Made by a program: the position numbers and the translations under genes. Under the pieces are notes generated by a model. The model was not told the origin of the DNA, did no database searches, and saw only the letters and a program-made list of their open reading frames with translations. From NCBI RefSeq assembly GCF_002933815.1, contig NZ_BEYR01000007.1, positions 62,001 to 126,000 of the forward strand: a stretch of 64,000 nt of DNA. The letters are read 5' to 3'. This document shows positions 6,389 through 16,410 of this stretch, one piece after another. The stretch is from Sphingobacterium sp. HMA12 (lineage in GTDB: Bacteria > Bacteroidota > Bacteroidia > Sphingobacteriales > Sphingobacteriaceae). Numbering within the stretch: the first letter of the stretch is position 1; each line of letters opens with the position of its first letter.

Positions 6389-8962
6389 ATGACTGGGTTG
6401 AAAAAAATTGCAGTTACTTTGTTTATTGTGTTGGTATCAGCAGTTGGTCTGCGGGGACAGCAACAAGCTTATTTTGTCGATGGTTACCATGGTGGGATTT
6501 ACGGACACTACCCCCTTTGGGTAACGACATTTATGCTCGACCATCTGGAAGCAGCGCCAAGCTGGCGAATTGGACTTGAGATTGAACCCGAGACCTGGGA
6601 TACGGTCAAGATCAAGGATCCTGTTGGTTATGCACGCATGAAGGAATGGGCCAAGGATTCACGGCTGGATTTCACAAATCCGACCTATGCGCAACCTTAT
6701 CTATATAATATCTCAGGCGAAAGTATTATCCGTCAATTTGCTTATGGTATGGCCAAATACCATAAGCATTTTCCGAAAATTAAGTTTACAACCTATGCTG
6801 CGGAAGAACCTTGTTTTACAAGCAGCTTGCCTCAGATTCTCGAGCAATTCGGATTTCAGTATGCGGTACTTAAATGTCCAAATACCTGCTGGGGCGGTTA
6901 CACAAGAGCATATGGTGGTCAATTTCTGAACTGGGAAGGGCCTGATGGCACGGCAATCCTTACTGTACCCCGCTATGAAAATGAGGCTTTTGAAAAAAAC
7001 TCAACCTGGCAGACAATGGCCTGGGCCAACAAGGTAGACTACTGGAAGAGCTGTTATGATGCTGGAATTACCAATCCCGTGGGGATGTGTTACCAGGATG
7101 CGGGATGGAAAAATGGCCCATGGATGGGAATAGGGGAAAAGGTGAAAAATAATGTTCGTTACACAACCTGGACGGAATATTTTCAGTCGATCCCGGCTGG
7201 ACTAGCTGTTCCCAGCTGGAAAATGGGACAAGAGGACATTTTGGTTAACTTAATGTGGGGTAGCCAAGTGTTACAGCGCATTGCCCAACAGGTACGCCAG
7301 GCTGAAAATAGCCTATTGCAGGCTGAAAAAATCGGTGCCATGGCTTTTATGGATCATGGCTTTGTACCGGATAGTAAACTGCTGGACGAGGCCTGGCGGA
7401 CCTTGATGATGGCACAACATCACGACTCTTGGATTGTGCCTTACAATAAGCTGCATAAGGACCAGACATGGGCTCAGGCAATCGAGGACTGGACCAGCAA
7501 TACGCTGACCATTGCAGGTCAATTGATCCAGCAGGCGCATGCTTCTTATGCCACTTCAATACGGAGTGGCAAGGCTGAACTGGGCTACATACGGGTTTAT
7601 AATACGCTTGCCCAGCACCGAAAGGAATGCGTACGGGTGATGTTACCTGCACATGTGGATGATGTCACCGTATGGACAGGAAAACAGGAGGAATTGCCCG
7701 CGCAGTGTCATCAAACCGATAAGGGTAAAGTCCTGGAATTTGAAGCAGAGGTGAATGGCTTTGGTTATGCTACTTATCAGCTTAAGGTGGCTCAACCTAT
7801 TAAGCCAGGCCAATCTAAATCGGGTGAACAGAAAAACACCGTCCGTTTTGACGACGAAGGCAACTGTATTCTCGAAAATGAATTGTACAAGATTGTGCTG
7901 AACAAAAAGCAGGGTGGAACGATCAGTAGTCTGATTGCCAAATATGCAAATCACAAGGAATTTGCAGCACAGGTCGGGGCTTATCGGATGGGAGAAATCT
8001 CAGGACATTTTTATGAGGCGGGGAAATTTTATTCTTCTAAGGAAAGCCCTGTAGCGTTTGCTGTCGTGCAGGATGATGGGCTGAAAACAACGGTGGAGGT
8101 AAAAGGGAATATCAATGGACATCCCTTTGTACAGTTGTTGTCTCTAGTTGCAGGGCAGCAACGCATAGATATGGACCTGACCATCGAGTGGAAAGGCAAT
8201 GTAGGCATCGGTGAATATAAGCAACAACAGAAATGGACAGATAACAGACGTGCTTTTACGGACGATCGCTATAAGTTGAAAGTCATGTTTCCCTCAACTT
8301 TAAGGCAGGGGAAAATAACCAAAAATGCACCTTTTGATGTCACCGAAAGTGGCTTGGAGGATACCTTTTTTGGCCAGTGGGACCAGATTAAGAACAACGT
8401 TGTGTTGAACTGGGTGGACCTATTTGACGAAACTAGTCAATATGGGTTCGCAGTACTGACGGACCATACGGGGTCGTATGTACATGGTAAGGAGTTCCCT
8501 TTGAGTCTGACTGCACAATACTCGGGTTTGGGATTGTGGGGGATGGATTATAAGATTACTGGGCCATTACACATGCGCTATGCGTTGATACCTCATGAAA
8601 AAAATTGGAATATAGCGCGTATCACAGACCGAAGCAAAGCATGGAACGAACCGCTATTGGCATCCTATCATCCCAATATCGAAGCCAGAGATCGACAGTT
8701 GATCGCACTCTCGGAGGATCATTTGGAGATATCGGCCTTGCAGTTGGACCATGGACAACTTAGCTTACGCCTGTTTAATACGGACAATAAACAGGCTTCA
8801 TCAACTGTCACCATAAACTTTCCCGCGACTTTGCTGCAGGAAGTCTTGCTAAATGGTGAGCAAAAAAGGAATATTCCCCTGAGCAGAATAGCTGACGGCA
8901 GGAAAGCTTTTGTGGTACAGCTGCCACAATTTGGAATCAGGACCTTTAAAGTCAATAAATAG
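6389..8962 (+). CDS. GH38-like glycosyl hydrolase with atypical active-site motifs
   Basis: 857 residues with signal peptide (cleavage near LRGQQQ). The overall pattern is GH38 alpha-mannosidase: an N-terminal catalytic barrel, a three-helix region containing QHHDSW (His344, His345, Asp346; the family's HHD metal-ligand block), and a long C-terminal beta-sandwich portion ending FGIRTFKVNK. The two other canonical signatures differ. The HxD metal motif expected near the N-terminus reads FVDGYHGGIYGHYP. The usual IDPFGHS nucleophile segment appears as AAEEPCFTSS, with Glu where Asp is expected. It therefore belongs to a divergent GH38-related clade, or is a member whose mechanism or metal dependence has changed. 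It is embedded between the esterase and a GH92 gene in one operon, supporting an alpha-mannoside (or related) substrate. Confidence 0.7.
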   Translation: MTGLKKIAVTLFIVLVSAVGLRGQQQAYFVDGYHGGIYGHYPLWVTTFMLDHLEAAPSWRIGLEIEPETWDTVKIKDPVGYARMKEWAKDSRLDFTNPTYAQPYLYNISGESIIRQFAYGMAKYHKHFPKIKFTTYAAEEPCFTSSLPQILEQFGFQYAVLKCPNTCWGGYTRAYGGQFLNWEGPDGTAILTVPRYENEAFEKNSTWQTMAWANKVDYWKSCYDAGITNPVGMCYQDAGWKNGPWMGIGEKVKNNVRYTTWTEYFQSIPAGLAVPSWKMGQEDILVNLMWGSQVLQRIAQQVRQAENSLLQAEKIGAMAFMDHGFVPDSKLLDEAWRTLMMAQHHDSWIVPYNKLHKDQTWAQAIEDWTSNTLTIAGQLIQQAHASYATSIRSGKAELGYIRVYNTLAQHRKECVRVMLPAHVDDVTVWTGKQEELPAQCHQTDKGKVLEFEAEVNGFGYATYQLKVAQPIKPGQSKSGEQKNTVRFDDEGNCILENELYKIVLNKKQGGTISSLIAKYANHKEFAAQVGAYRMGEISGHFYEAGKFYSSKESPVAFAVVQDDGLKTTVEVKGNINGHPFVQLLSLVAGQQRIDMDLTIEWKGNVGIGEYKQQQKWTDNRRAFTDDRYKLKVMFPSTLRQGKITKNAPFDVTESGLEDTFFGQWDQIKNNVVLNWVDLFDETSQYGFAVLTDHTGSYVHGKEFPLSLTAQYSGLGLWGMDYKITGPLHMRYALIPHEKNWNIARITDRSKAWNEPLLASYHPNIEARDRQLIALSEDHLEISALQLDHGQLSLRLFNTDNKQASSTVTINFPATLLQEVLLNGEQKRNIPLSRIADGRKAFVVQLPQFGIRTFKVNK

Positions 8963-8987
8963 AACCTTTAAAAAACGATAAATCAAT

Positions 8988-11327
8988 ATGAATAAATTAT
9001 ATGGACTGCTATCTTGTTTTGTTGTCGCGCTAATCGTGTCTTCGACATCGTGTGCTAGTCGCCGAAATCATCTTGTTTCCGGTCCAGCAGACTATGTCAA
9101 TCCATTTATTGGTGCGAGTACAAGTGTGGGTGCCGCAGGTACATATCACGGTCTGGGAAAGACTTTTCCGGGGGCAACGACGCCTTATGGCATGGTGCAG
9201 GTGAGCCCCAATACCATCACAGGGGGGGATAACAGCCCCGGGTATAGTTACGAGCATCGCAGCATGGAAGGTTTTGCCTTTACCCAGATGAGTGGCGTGG
9301 GCTGGTATGGTGATCTCGGAAATTTCCTGGTCATGCCCACCATCGGTAAATTACAGACCATCGCCGGAAAGGAGGATGGTACGTTGACTGGTTACCGCTC
9401 GTCTTACAACAAATCCAGTGAGGTTGCTCAGGCTGGATACTATGCGGTTGATCTCGAACGGTATAATATTCGCGTGGAGGCTACCGCTGCCCCGCATAGT
9501 GGTATGCTTCGTTTCACCTTTCCCCAAAGTAAGGAATCACGTATACAGATTGATCTGGCGCGTCGCGTCGGTGGCACGGCGATACAGCAATATGTCCGAA
9601 AAGTAGATGACTACAGTATTCAGGGATGGATGCGCTGCACGCCTGAGGGTGGTGGCTGGGGCGATGGCGACGGTAAGGCGGATTATACGGTTTACTTTTA
9701 TGCACGTTTCGATAAACCACTAAAAAAACACGGGATCTGGTCGGCAGAAATTCCCGACAACTGGACTCGTAAGCGTGACGATGTACAGTCCATACCTTAC
9801 CAAAGTCGGGTGGCCGAAGCGAAAGTGTGGCCCGGAAGAAACGAAATGGAAGGCAAACACCTCGGCGTGTTCTCCGAATTTGAAACCAGTCAGGGTGAGC
9901 AGGTCAATCTACAGGTCGGGATTTCATTCGTCGATATGCAGGGGGCAAAAAATAATTTTGAAAAGGAAATAGCAGGCAAGAATTTCGATCGCGTCCGTCG
10001 TGAAGCGAAAGAAATGTGGGATGCACAGCTATCAAAAATTGCCGTCAACGGCGGTACAAAGGATCAAAAAACGATCTTTTACACCTCGCTATACCATACC
10101 ATGATTGATCCGCGCATCTTTACGGATGTCGATGGACGTTATATGGGTGGTGACAACAGAATCCACCGTAGTGAGGGCTTTACCAAACGGACAATTTTTA
10201 GCGGCTGGGATGTATTCCGGTCACAATTTCCATTACAGACATTGATCAACCCTACCTTGGTAAATGATGAGCTCAATTCATTGATCAGTCTGGCTGATGA
10301 ATCTGGAAAGGCTTATTTTGAACGTTGGGAATTATTAAATGCGTATTCAGGCTGCATGATTGGTAATCCTGCGCTATCGGTATTGGCAGATGCCCATGTG
10401 AAAGGAATACGCAATTACGACGCATCCAAAGCATTAACTTTTGCAATCAATACCTCCAAAAGATTTGGAAATGATTCGTTAGGCTACACTCCGGGGGCAT
10501 TGAGCATTTCGAATACGCTGGAATATGCATACACCGACTGGTGCATTGCGCAGCTGGCAAAAGGATTGAACAAGGCTGATACGGAACAAGTTTATTTGAC
10601 CAAAAGCCAAGCCTACCGAAAAATATTTGATCCAGAAAAAGGCTGGTTCAGACCCCGGAAAAGTGACGGATCATGGGAAGAATGGCCCGAGAATGCACGC
10701 ACTAAAGAGTGGTATGGTACCATTGAAAGTAACCCATACCAGCAGGGCTGGTTTGTGCCACATGATATTCCAGGTATGATCGAGTTGATGGGTGGGAAAG
10801 AGAAGACCTTAGCGGACCTAAAGGATTTTTTCGAGAAGACGCCTGAAAAAATGCTCTGGAACGACTATTATAATCATGCCAATGAGCCAGTGCATTTAGT
10901 TCCGTTTTTGTTCAACCACCTGGATGCGCCTTACCTCACCCAAAAATGGACCCGTTACATCTGCGACAACGCGTATAGTAATACCGTAGAGGGGATCGTG
11001 GGAAATGAGGATGTAGGACAGATGTCGGCCTGGTACGTGCTGGCCGCATCGGGGATACATCCCTCTTGTCCGGGCTCAACACGTTTTGAAATAACAAGTC
11101 CCATATTTCAGGAATTGTCTTTTCAGCTGGATCCTAATTATTTCTCGGGTAAAAGGTTTCGCATGATCGCTCACGATAATTCGCCGGACAATATGTATAT
11201 CCAACGGGCGGTCCTAAACGGAAAGCCCTATGCTAAAAATTATATTGACTTTAAAGATATGGTGGCCGGAGCAACTTTGGAGCTGTATATGGGACCTAAT
11301 CCAAACAAAAACTGGGGAATCAAATGA
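8988..11327 (+). CDS. GH92 alpha-mannosidase (lipoprotein)
   Basis: 779 residues. The leader ends LIVSSTSCASRR, a lipobox, so the enzyme is probably a lipid-anchored periplasmic or surface protein. GH92 hallmarks are present throughout: DYVNPFIG near the mature start, GKTFPGATTPYGMVQVSP, SGWDVFRSQFPLQ, NHANEPVH with Glu633 (position of the family's general acid), and GNEDVGQMSAWYVLAASG around 672-687. GH92 enzymes are calcium-dependent exo-alpha-mannosidases acting mostly on alpha-1,2/1,3/1,6/1,4 linkages of N-glycans and mannans. The linkage cannot be set from sequence alone. The stop codon overlaps the start of the GH2 gene by four bases (ATGA), indicating translational coupling. Confidence 0.93.
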   Translation: MNKLYGLLSCFVVALIVSSTSCASRRNHLVSGPADYVNPFIGASTSVGAAGTYHGLGKTFPGATTPYGMVQVSPNTITGGDNSPGYSYEHRSMEGFAFTQMSGVGWYGDLGNFLVMPTIGKLQTIAGKEDGTLTGYRSSYNKSSEVAQAGYYAVDLERYNIRVEATAAPHSGMLRFTFPQSKESRIQIDLARRVGGTAIQQYVRKVDDYSIQGWMRCTPEGGGWGDGDGKADYTVYFYARFDKPLKKHGIWSAEIPDNWTRKRDDVQSIPYQSRVAEAKVWPGRNEMEGKHLGVFSEFETSQGEQVNLQVGISFVDMQGAKNNFEKEIAGKNFDRVRREAKEMWDAQLSKIAVNGGTKDQKTIFYTSLYHTMIDPRIFTDVDGRYMGGDNRIHRSEGFTKRTIFSGWDVFRSQFPLQTLINPTLVNDELNSLISLADESGKAYFERWELLNAYSGCMIGNPALSVLADAHVKGIRNYDASKALTFAINTSKRFGNDSLGYTPGALSISNTLEYAYTDWCIAQLAKGLNKADTEQVYLTKSQAYRKIFDPEKGWFRPRKSDGSWEEWPENARTKEWYGTIESNPYQQGWFVPHDIPGMIELMGGKEKTLADLKDFFEKTPEKMLWNDYYNHANEPVHLVPFLFNHLDAPYLTQKWTRYICDNAYSNTVEGIVGNEDVGQMSAWYVLAASGIHPSCPGSTRFEITSPIFQELSFQLDPNYFSGKRFRMIAHDNSPDNMYIQRAVLNGKPYAKNYIDFKDMVAGATLELYMGPNPNKNWGIK

Positions 11328-14017
11328 AAACAAGACTAGTATATATACTGCTATTCCTGCAGCTGGTACTTGTAGGCTATGGGCAAGTACGCGAGATTTC
11401 GCTCAATAGTGATAATCCTGCGATTCGCTGGGAAATAAAGCCCCAATCGGATCTGCCTTATTCGGGGCAGGAAATAGCACAACCTAATTTTCGGATCAAA
11501 GACCCCGTGCGCGGTATTGTCCCGGGTGTCGTCTTTACGGCTTATGTGAATCAGGGACTTGTACCGGATCCCAATTTTGCGGACAACATCTACCGCGTGG
11601 ATGAACAGTTATTCAACCGTCCGTTCTGGTACCGTACAACTTTCCGCCTACCCGCAGACTATAGAAAGGGACAGCGTGTGTGGATCCATTTTGACAATAC
11701 CAACCGTTATGCTGATTTTTTCTGCAACGGAGTGAAACTATCGGGCGTAGCTGGCTCTACCAAAGATGTCAGTGGCCATATGTTGCGCAGCAAATTTGAT
11801 ATTACGGATCTCGTGCGCGAGGGACAGGACAATGCAATCGCGGTGTTGATTACCGATGCCGATCAGAAAAAAACACGTACAGCAAAAGAACCTTTTGGTG
11901 TAACGGCAAGCCCCACATACTTGGCTGCAGCTGGCTGGGACTGGATGCCTTATGTGCCGGGACGCTTGGCCGGGATTACCGGCAATGTATCGTTGCGTTT
12001 TACAGGTGACGTCAGTATGGAAGATCCCTGGATGCGGTCCGACCTGGAAAGTAATGAGTTTGCCTACCTGGACTTTTCGACTGATCTAAAAAATACAAGC
12101 GATCAGGCCAAAGAAATAACGCTCGAAGGAATCGTTATGCCTGGGGATATCCGATTTTCTAAAAAAGTGAAGGTCGCTGCAAACAGCACCCAAAAGGTAT
12201 ATATCACCCGCAATGAGGTAAAGGAATTTCTCATCAAACAGCCCCTGCTATGGTGGCCAAATGGTTATGGGGATCCGAATTTGTACAGTTGTTCGCTTAC
12301 CGCAAAAACTGGTGATGAGATCTCGGATCAGAAGCAGATCCAGTTTGGTATCCGTAAATATGAGTACCATTATGTGCGCAATAAAGCGGGATGGCCAGTG
12401 CTGAATTTCTATATCAACGGAAAAAAAATCTATCTCAAAGGCGGGAATTGGGGAATGAGCGAATACTTACTCCGCTGCCAAGGGGAAGAGTACGGTGTCA
12501 AGGTCAAGTTGCATAAGGATATGAACTATAATATGATCCGCTTGTGGGCAGGCTCGATTACAGACGATGCTTTCTATGATTATTGCGATCGCTATGGGAT
12601 TATGGTATGGGATGACTTTTGGCTTTATGTCGCTTATAACGATGTTGCCAATGATGAAGACTTTAAAGCAAATGCGCTAGATAAAGTAAAACGATTGCGA
12701 AATCATGCCAGTATTGCGATCTGGTGCGGAGCCAATGAAACTCGTCCGAAACCCGAATTGGATAATTACCTGCGTGCTATTGTGGCTTCGGAAGACCATA
12801 ATGACCGGTTGTATAAGTCTAGTTCCAATCAGGATGGGCTTTCGGGAAGCGGATGGTGGGGCAACCAACCTCCGCGGCATCATTTTGAAACTTCGGGAAG
12901 CAATCTGGCCTGGAACGATCCTCCTTACCCTTATAGCAGCAATTATGGCTATGGCCTACGCACGGAAATCGGAACGGCTACTTTCCCCAATTATGAAAGT
13001 ATCGTGAAGTTTATTCCGAAAGACAAGCTTTGGCCATTGCCTACGGATGAACAACTAAAATCGGAGGACGAGAATGTGTGGAATAGGCATTTTTTTGGTA
13101 AAGAAGCTTCTAACGCGAGCCCCATACAATATAAAGATGCGGTCAATAAACAATATGGTGAATCGACGAATTTGGCTGCATTTGCTGAAAAGGCACAATA
13201 CCTTAACCTGGAAGTGATGAAGGGCATGTATGAAGCCTGGAACGACAAACTCTGGGACGATGCAGCAGGTATGCTGATCTGGATGAGTCAGTCGGCCTAC
13301 CCTTCATTTGTATGGCAGACTTATGATTACTATTATGATGCAACGGGCGCCTATTGGGGGGCGAAAAAGGCCTGTGAGCCGGTACATGTACAATGGAATG
13401 CATTCAACAACAGTGTTAAGGTCATCAATACAAGCTTAAAGAGCCTTGATTCGGTATGGATTTCGGCGCGGATCTTCGATATGAGTGGCAAAGAGATCAA
13501 AAAATATGACCTGCAAACCCGCGCTACCATACAGTCTAATGTGGCGATGGAGGTCTTCCGGCTAAATTTTGATGGCGAACAAGAAGCTAAAGCCTTGTCG
13601 GATCTACATTATATAAAGCTTACCCTGAAGGATAGAAACGGCGTTTTGCTGTCTGAAAATTTCTATTGGCGAAATGGCCGCAAAGAGCTGGATTATACCA
13701 GCCTAACTAGCTTACCGAAGGCCAAGCTTGAATTTGACTATAAAAAAGAAGCGGGCACCGACGGTATTGTACTCCGGATCGTTAACAGTGGAACGACGGT
13801 ATCATTTGGTAATCGCTTGCGCTTGGTTGATGCAGCAACAAATGAACGGATTTTGCCGCTCATGATTTCGGACAATTATTTTACCCTGATGCCGGGCGAG
13901 GAAAAATTTGTTCGGCTTACGGAATCTCATGCAGAGCAATTGAAAAATGCGAAGCTGTTATGGAAGCAATATGGTCATGCCGAAAAAGAAACATTGAAAT
14001 TAAAGAACATCTTTTAA
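11324..14017 (+). CDS. GH2 beta-mannosidase / exo-beta-glucosaminidase-type hydrolase
   Basis: 897 residues with signal peptide (MKTRLVYILLFLQLVLVGYG). Domain order is GH2: N-terminal jelly-roll (to about 220), immunoglobulin-like domain (about 225-330), TIM barrel (about 340-650) and C-terminal sandwich domains. The acid/base lies in AIWCGANE (Glu472) and the probable nucleophile in GLRTEIGTA (Glu548). The WWPNGYG and NFYINGKKIYLKGGNWG segments are typical of the beta-mannosidase and exo-beta-D-glucosaminidase branch. Between two GH92 alpha-mannosidases, removal of the beta-1,4-mannose of the N-glycan core (or beta-mannan ends) is the most economical role. A chitosan-type exo-glucosaminidase activity is the main alternative. 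It overlaps the upstream GH92 gene by four bases. Confidence 0.88.
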   Translation: MKTRLVYILLFLQLVLVGYGQVREISLNSDNPAIRWEIKPQSDLPYSGQEIAQPNFRIKDPVRGIVPGVVFTAYVNQGLVPDPNFADNIYRVDEQLFNRPFWYRTTFRLPADYRKGQRVWIHFDNTNRYADFFCNGVKLSGVAGSTKDVSGHMLRSKFDITDLVREGQDNAIAVLITDADQKKTRTAKEPFGVTASPTYLAAAGWDWMPYVPGRLAGITGNVSLRFTGDVSMEDPWMRSDLESNEFAYLDFSTDLKNTSDQAKEITLEGIVMPGDIRFSKKVKVAANSTQKVYITRNEVKEFLIKQPLLWWPNGYGDPNLYSCSLTAKTGDEISDQKQIQFGIRKYEYHYVRNKAGWPVLNFYINGKKIYLKGGNWGMSEYLLRCQGEEYGVKVKLHKDMNYNMIRLWAGSITDDAFYDYCDRYGIMVWDDFWLYVAYNDVANDEDFKANALDKVKRLRNHASIAIWCGANETRPKPELDNYLRAIVASEDHNDRLYKSSSNQDGLSGSGWWGNQPPRHHFETSGSNLAWNDPPYPYSSNYGYGLRTEIGTATFPNYESIVKFIPKDKLWPLPTDEQLKSEDENVWNRHFFGKEASNASPIQYKDAVNKQYGESTNLAAFAEKAQYLNLEVMKGMYEAWNDKLWDDAAGMLIWMSQSAYPSFVWQTYDYYYDATGAYWGAKKACEPVHVQWNAFNNSVKVINTSLKSLDSVWISARIFDMSGKEIKKYDLQTRATIQSNVAMEVFRLNFDGEQEAKALSDLHYIKLTLKDRNGVLLSENFYWRNGRKELDYTSLTSLPKAKLEFDYKKEAGTDGIVLRIVNSGTTVSFGNRLRLVDAATNERILPLMISDNYFTLMPGEEKFVRLTESHAEQLKNAKLLWKQYGHAEKETLKLKNIF

Positions 14018-14046
14018 AGATGATACAAATTTAAATAGCTGTAATT

Positions 14047-16323
14047 ATGAAACAAAGATTATGTATTTATCTGACCACGCTTTATACGATGTTAAGTCAG
14101 GTGTATGCGCAGCAGGCGGATCTGGTAAAGTATGTGAATACCCTCCAAGGGACAGATTCTGAATGGAGCCTGTCCTATGGAAATACTTACCCTACGGTAG
14201 GACTGCCTTTTGCGGTGCATTTCTTTTCAGCACAAACGGGGAAAAATGGAGATGGCTGGAAATATCAATACAAAGCAAACAGCATACGGGGATTTCAGCA
14301 GGTTCACCAATGCAGTCCCTGGATGGGCGATTATATGGTTTTTTCTTTGATGCCAGGCCTTGGAAAACTGGAAGTCAATGAGGAGCGCCGGGCGCTCTCT
14401 TTTAAGCATGAAAATGAGATCGCCAAACCGCATTATTATGCCGTCAATTTTGACAACGGCATCAAGGCGGAATTGAGTCCAGTGGAAAGAGGGGCGCATA
14501 TGCGCTTTAGTTTCCCGAAAAAGGAAAAAGCATTCTTGTTATTGGATGGCTTTTTGGGCGATAGCGAGATTAAGATTATACCCGAAGAACGGAAGATTGT
14601 CGGGTATGTGCATAATGGGCGTTTTGTGCCCGAACATATGAAAAATTATTTTGTGCTGACCTTTGATCAGGATTTTAAAGCTTATGGCACCTGGGAAAAT
14701 GTAGAGGGCAACATTCAGGCCGCACAACGCTATGATGCTGGGAAAGGTAAAGGTGGGTATCTGGAATTCCGCCCGGGGGCCAAAGTGGAAGTGAAAATCT
14801 CTTCATCCTATATCAGTCCTGAACAGGCAAATCTCAATTTTAAACGCGAACTGGAAGGACATAATACCTTTGATGTAAGTAAAAAGAAAGCTTTTGATAC
14901 CTGGAATGCATTGCTGAATAGAGTAAGAGTAGAGGGAGGGACGGAAGCAGAGATGGCAACATTTTATTCTTGCATGTTCAGGGCCAACTTATTTTCACGG
15001 AAGTTCTATGAAATGGATCCGGAGGGTAACCCCTATTATTTCAGTCCTTATGATGGGAAGATCCATAAGGGGTACATGTTTACTGATAATGGTTTTTGGG
15101 ATACCTTTCGTGGGCAATTTCCTTTGAGCAATCTCTTGCATCCGGGCATGCAGGGGCGTTATATGCAGTCCTTGCTGGACGCGCAAAAGCAGGTCGGATT
15201 TTTTCCGACCTGGTCCAATCCCGGAATGTCCGGCGTGATGATCGGCAATCATGCCATTTCGTTATTGACGGATGCCTGGATGAAGAGGATCCGAACCTTC
15301 GATGCGGACAGTGCTCTGGCTGCCTATTATCATGAAGCGACGAATAAGGGTTTTTGGGGCGGATCAAATGGACGCGAAGGCTGGAAGGAGTATTTTACCA
15401 AAGGGTATGTTCCTTATGGGGATATTCACGAAAGTACGGCAAAGACGTTGGAATATGCCTACGATGACTTCTGTGGTTATCAGTTGGCCAAGGCTACGGG
15501 CAACAAATTCTATGAAAATATCTTTGCGCGACAGATGTATAACTACAGGAATGTATTTGATCCTGCCGTAAACTTTATGCGTGGCCGGCTAGACAATGGG
15601 CAATGGCGTGAACCCTTTGATCCTGTAGAATGGGGTGGCCCTTTCACTGAAGCAAATGCCTGGCAATATACCTGGTCGGTGATGCACGATGTGAATGGCT
15701 TGATCAATCTGATCGGTGGGGTGGATAAGTTTAATGCAAAACTGGATACGTTCTTTACCATGGAGCAACGTGTCAATTATGGTAGCTATAAACAGGAAAT
15801 CCATGAAATGCGCGAAATGTTGTTGTCAAAAATGGGGCAATACGCACACGGCAACCAGCCAACACAGCACGTCCCGTATTTGTATAATTTCAGCGGTCAG
15901 CCCTGGAAAGCACAAAAATATGCCCGTATGGTGACATCGCGCCTTTATAACGCGACAGAAAAGGGGTATCCGGGTGATGAGGACCAAGGACAGATGTCTT
16001 CCTGGTATGTTTTGAGTGCTATGGGGATCTACAGTGTCTGTCCCGGAACGGATGAATATGTATTTGGAAGTCCGGTGTTCAAAAAGGTGACCATCAGTCT
16101 CGATAATGGGAAAACATTTACCATTAAGGCGGATAATAATAGTCCACAACATGTCTATATCCAATCAGCAGCACTCAATGGAGCAGCCTACGACAAAAAT
16201 TTTATCCGATATGAAGATCTGCTGAAAGGGGGCGAGCTTCATTTTGTCATGGGGGATAAACCCAATTATGAAAGAGGGATTTCGACGGCTTCAAGGCCAT
16301 TTTCCCTGAGTTCGATCGATTAG
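14047..16323 (+). CDS. GH92 alpha-mannosidase (second copy)
   Basis: 758 residues, signal peptide ending SQVYAQQ, no lipobox, so probably periplasmic. GH92 landmarks: YVNTLQGTDSEWSLSYGNTY, FWDTFRGQFPLSNLL, HGNQPTQHVPYLYNF and GDEDQGQMSSWYVLSAMGIY. The Glu of the usual (H)xNEP motif is Gln here (GNQPTQH). Glu is the general acid in characterised GH92 enzymes, so this member may follow the subgroup that places Gln at this site or may cleave other substrates. It is clearly divergent from the 8988-11327 copy, so the two probably act on different linkages. An inverted repeat without a T-run separates it from the downstream susD gene. Confidence 0.9.
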   Translation: MKQRLCIYLTTLYTMLSQVYAQQADLVKYVNTLQGTDSEWSLSYGNTYPTVGLPFAVHFFSAQTGKNGDGWKYQYKANSIRGFQQVHQCSPWMGDYMVFSLMPGLGKLEVNEERRALSFKHENEIAKPHYYAVNFDNGIKAELSPVERGAHMRFSFPKKEKAFLLLDGFLGDSEIKIIPEERKIVGYVHNGRFVPEHMKNYFVLTFDQDFKAYGTWENVEGNIQAAQRYDAGKGKGGYLEFRPGAKVEVKISSSYISPEQANLNFKRELEGHNTFDVSKKKAFDTWNALLNRVRVEGGTEAEMATFYSCMFRANLFSRKFYEMDPEGNPYYFSPYDGKIHKGYMFTDNGFWDTFRGQFPLSNLLHPGMQGRYMQSLLDAQKQVGFFPTWSNPGMSGVMIGNHAISLLTDAWMKRIRTFDADSALAAYYHEATNKGFWGGSNGREGWKEYFTKGYVPYGDIHESTAKTLEYAYDDFCGYQLAKATGNKFYENIFARQMYNYRNVFDPAVNFMRGRLDNGQWREPFDPVEWGGPFTEANAWQYTWSVMHDVNGLINLIGGVDKFNAKLDTFFTMEQRVNYGSYKQEIHEMREMLLSKMGQYAHGNQPTQHVPYLYNFSGQPWKAQKYARMVTSRLYNATEKGYPGDEDQGQMSSWYVLSAMGIYSVCPGTDEYVFGSPVFKKVTISLDNGKTFTIKADNNSPQHVYIQSAALNGAAYDKNFIRYEDLLKGGELHFVMGDKPNYERGISTASRPFSLSSID

Positions 16324-16340
16324 ATCTTTTGAAAAAATTT

Positions 16341-16369
16341 GATGTCAGCGGGCTAGGTTCGCTGACATC
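16341..16369 (+). repeat. Intercistronic hairpin between GH92 and susD
   Basis: GATGTCAGCG (16341-16350) pairs perfectly with CGCTGACATC (16360-16369) over a nine-base loop. No T-run follows, so it is more likely an RNA-processing or stability element, or a weak attenuator, separating the enzyme cistrons from the transport cistrons. Confidence 0.7.
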
Positions 16370-16410
16370 ATGATAGCATAACCAATTATTTTACTGTTTT
16401 ACAAAAAATT

